A stretch of 64,000 nt of DNA. Source: Shinisaurus crocodilurus (Eukaryota; Chordata; Lepidosauria; Squamata; Shinisauridae). The DNA lies in contig CM037876.1 of assembly GCA_021292165.1 (NCBI GenBank), forward strand, positions 212,511,325 through 212,575,324, in the 5' to 3' direction. Of this stretch, positions 62,940 to 64,000 are shown piece after piece. The position numbers and the translations under genes are program-made. Numbering within the stretch: the first letter of the stretch is position 1; the number at the start of each line of letters is the position of its first letter. The notes beneath the pieces were generated by a model that did no database searches, was not told the DNA's origin, and saw only the letters and a program-made list of their open reading frames with translations.

Positions 62940-64000
62940 ATTATGTTGATTTTACTGGAAATACATGCGATTAGGATGTGAGTATCTGATCTCTTACACA
63001 GGCCCATACATTTCAGTGGAGGGAATCCATTTATGCGTAGTAGATTATTGTGTTTCAGATCTGCATAAACAAGATAATTTTACTGATTATTATCAAAACC
63101 ACACAGATAAAAATGGTAATTTCAGGAAAAGCTTGGGGACCTTTTAGAAATGTAGTTGCAGAATCCTGAAATCTTTAGCTTAGGAATGTTGTAAAGGGAA
63201 TTCGATGTATTGCAGTGAAATCTGGTGGACTTCAACTTTGACTTGCATTTTATTTTCCACCATTTTAGGCTTCTCATTCCTTCTGGATGTGTTGCCCGAC
63301 TAGGTCATCTTTATTGTTACTCTTCTAATCCCATTATTTCTGAGGGTTAATGCTGAACCCTCTCACAGCAGCTTTTAGAATCTGGGTGAAAGAGAAAAAT
63401 GTGCATGTCATTATTGAAGTATATTAGATAAAATGTTACCTTTAGATGAACTTGACTAAAAACAATGGTTTGATTGTAAATCTGGATCACAGCTGGAAGC
63501 CATGAGCTAAATAGCAATGCGAATAATGGGAGAAAGGGGGGGGGGGAATAGCACTATTAGGCAAATCAAAGTCTCATAATTTACATAAACACCTGCTCCT
63601 GCTTAAATCTTTTGAAAGACTATTATTTTAAATCCAGGCAAGTGCTGAAACTCAGTTTGTTAATGCTCAGATACGCTCGTTCCCTCTTTAATTTTTTTTT
63701 TTCCTTCCCCCAGAATGCTGCTGGGATCAGAATCTGCAGATTAAGGAGTTGCTGTCAGCTGTTCTGCCTGAGGGAGGATTTTCCTTAAGATGAGGGAGGC
63801 GAAGGATTGCTGTTCAAGAAATGTAAGATGGCAAACCTTCCCCCACTCCCCACCCTTTAATGACCACTTTCCTAATTTTGATTGGAAATCAACCTGATTA
63901 TCAGTGCTCAGGGTGTTTCCATTAAGGCTTGCTCACTGCCAGCCAGGCACCTAATTATTCAAATACTCCTCTAGGTTAATACATAGCAGTGAGCCGTTCA
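62940..64000. other. Mostly unique DNA, possible conserved noncoding element
   Basis: No repeat recognised. 63560-64000 has a complex texture with words such as cataatttacataaacacct and cacctaattattcaaatact, typical of vertebrate developmental enhancers. No coding frame or splice-bounded exon was found. G run at 63537-63547. Confidence 0.3.

Overview
The window looks like a gene-free stretch of squamate reptile (lizard-like) nuclear DNA, either an intron or an intergenic desert. The organism call rests on the repeat mix: tRNA-derived SINEs of Sauria type, a CR1 LINE with a well-preserved reverse transcriptase, decayed L2-clade LINEs, 5'-truncated L1 copies, 5S rRNA-derived SINEs with CR1 tails, and many short hAT-like and PIF/Harbinger-like elements. 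I found no host exon, no tRNA or rRNA gene, no CRISPR array and no bacterial or viral gene. The only convincing protein-coding sequence is retrotransposon reverse transcriptase and endonuclease, all of it broken. Layout: 0-7.4 kb holds an L2-like end, small MITEs, a cluster of elements with TAGGGATG-type ends, a 5S-derived SINE and a possible solo LTR. 7.4-10.3 kb is mostly unique. 10.3-15 kb has a SINE, an L2 fragment split by two DNA elements, a 281-bp palindromic MITE and a CR1 end split by a CpG-rich hairpin element. 15.8-18.3 kb has a reverse SINE and a three-layer nest: an old SINE split by a hAT-like MITE, which is split by an 877-bp GC-rich hAT-like element with a perfect 8-bp target duplication, a 91-bp hairpin and a 53-54-bp minisatellite. 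18.7-20.7 kb carries a mariner-type MITE and two TAGGGATG elements. 21.0-24.8 kb is a stack in which one composite repeat has been split by a hairpin element, a SINE and a 2.4-kb CR1. 25.7-32 kb has L2 remnants, two copies of an unclassified LTR-like repeat, a second tRNA-SINE family and a long inverted repeat (164/166-bp arms) enclosing a hAT MITE with a perfect target duplication. 33-36 kb and 40-48 kb are largely unique and may include conserved noncoding DNA. 36-40 kb is a second repeat cluster. 48-61 kb mixes L2, SINE, hAT and Harbinger-like fragments and contains a 109-bp perfect direct duplication. 61.1-62.9 kb is a truncated L1 bounded by a 14-bp target duplication and itself hit by an L2-type tail. 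The genes do not work together as a pathway. What the window records is an order of insertion that can be read from split elements and target-site duplications. The most unusual material is the set of CpG-rich palindromic elements that share hAT-like ends, a common arm module and consensus 5' splice-site sequence beside the hairpins. Family names were assigned by recognition, not database search, so subfamily labels are tentative.
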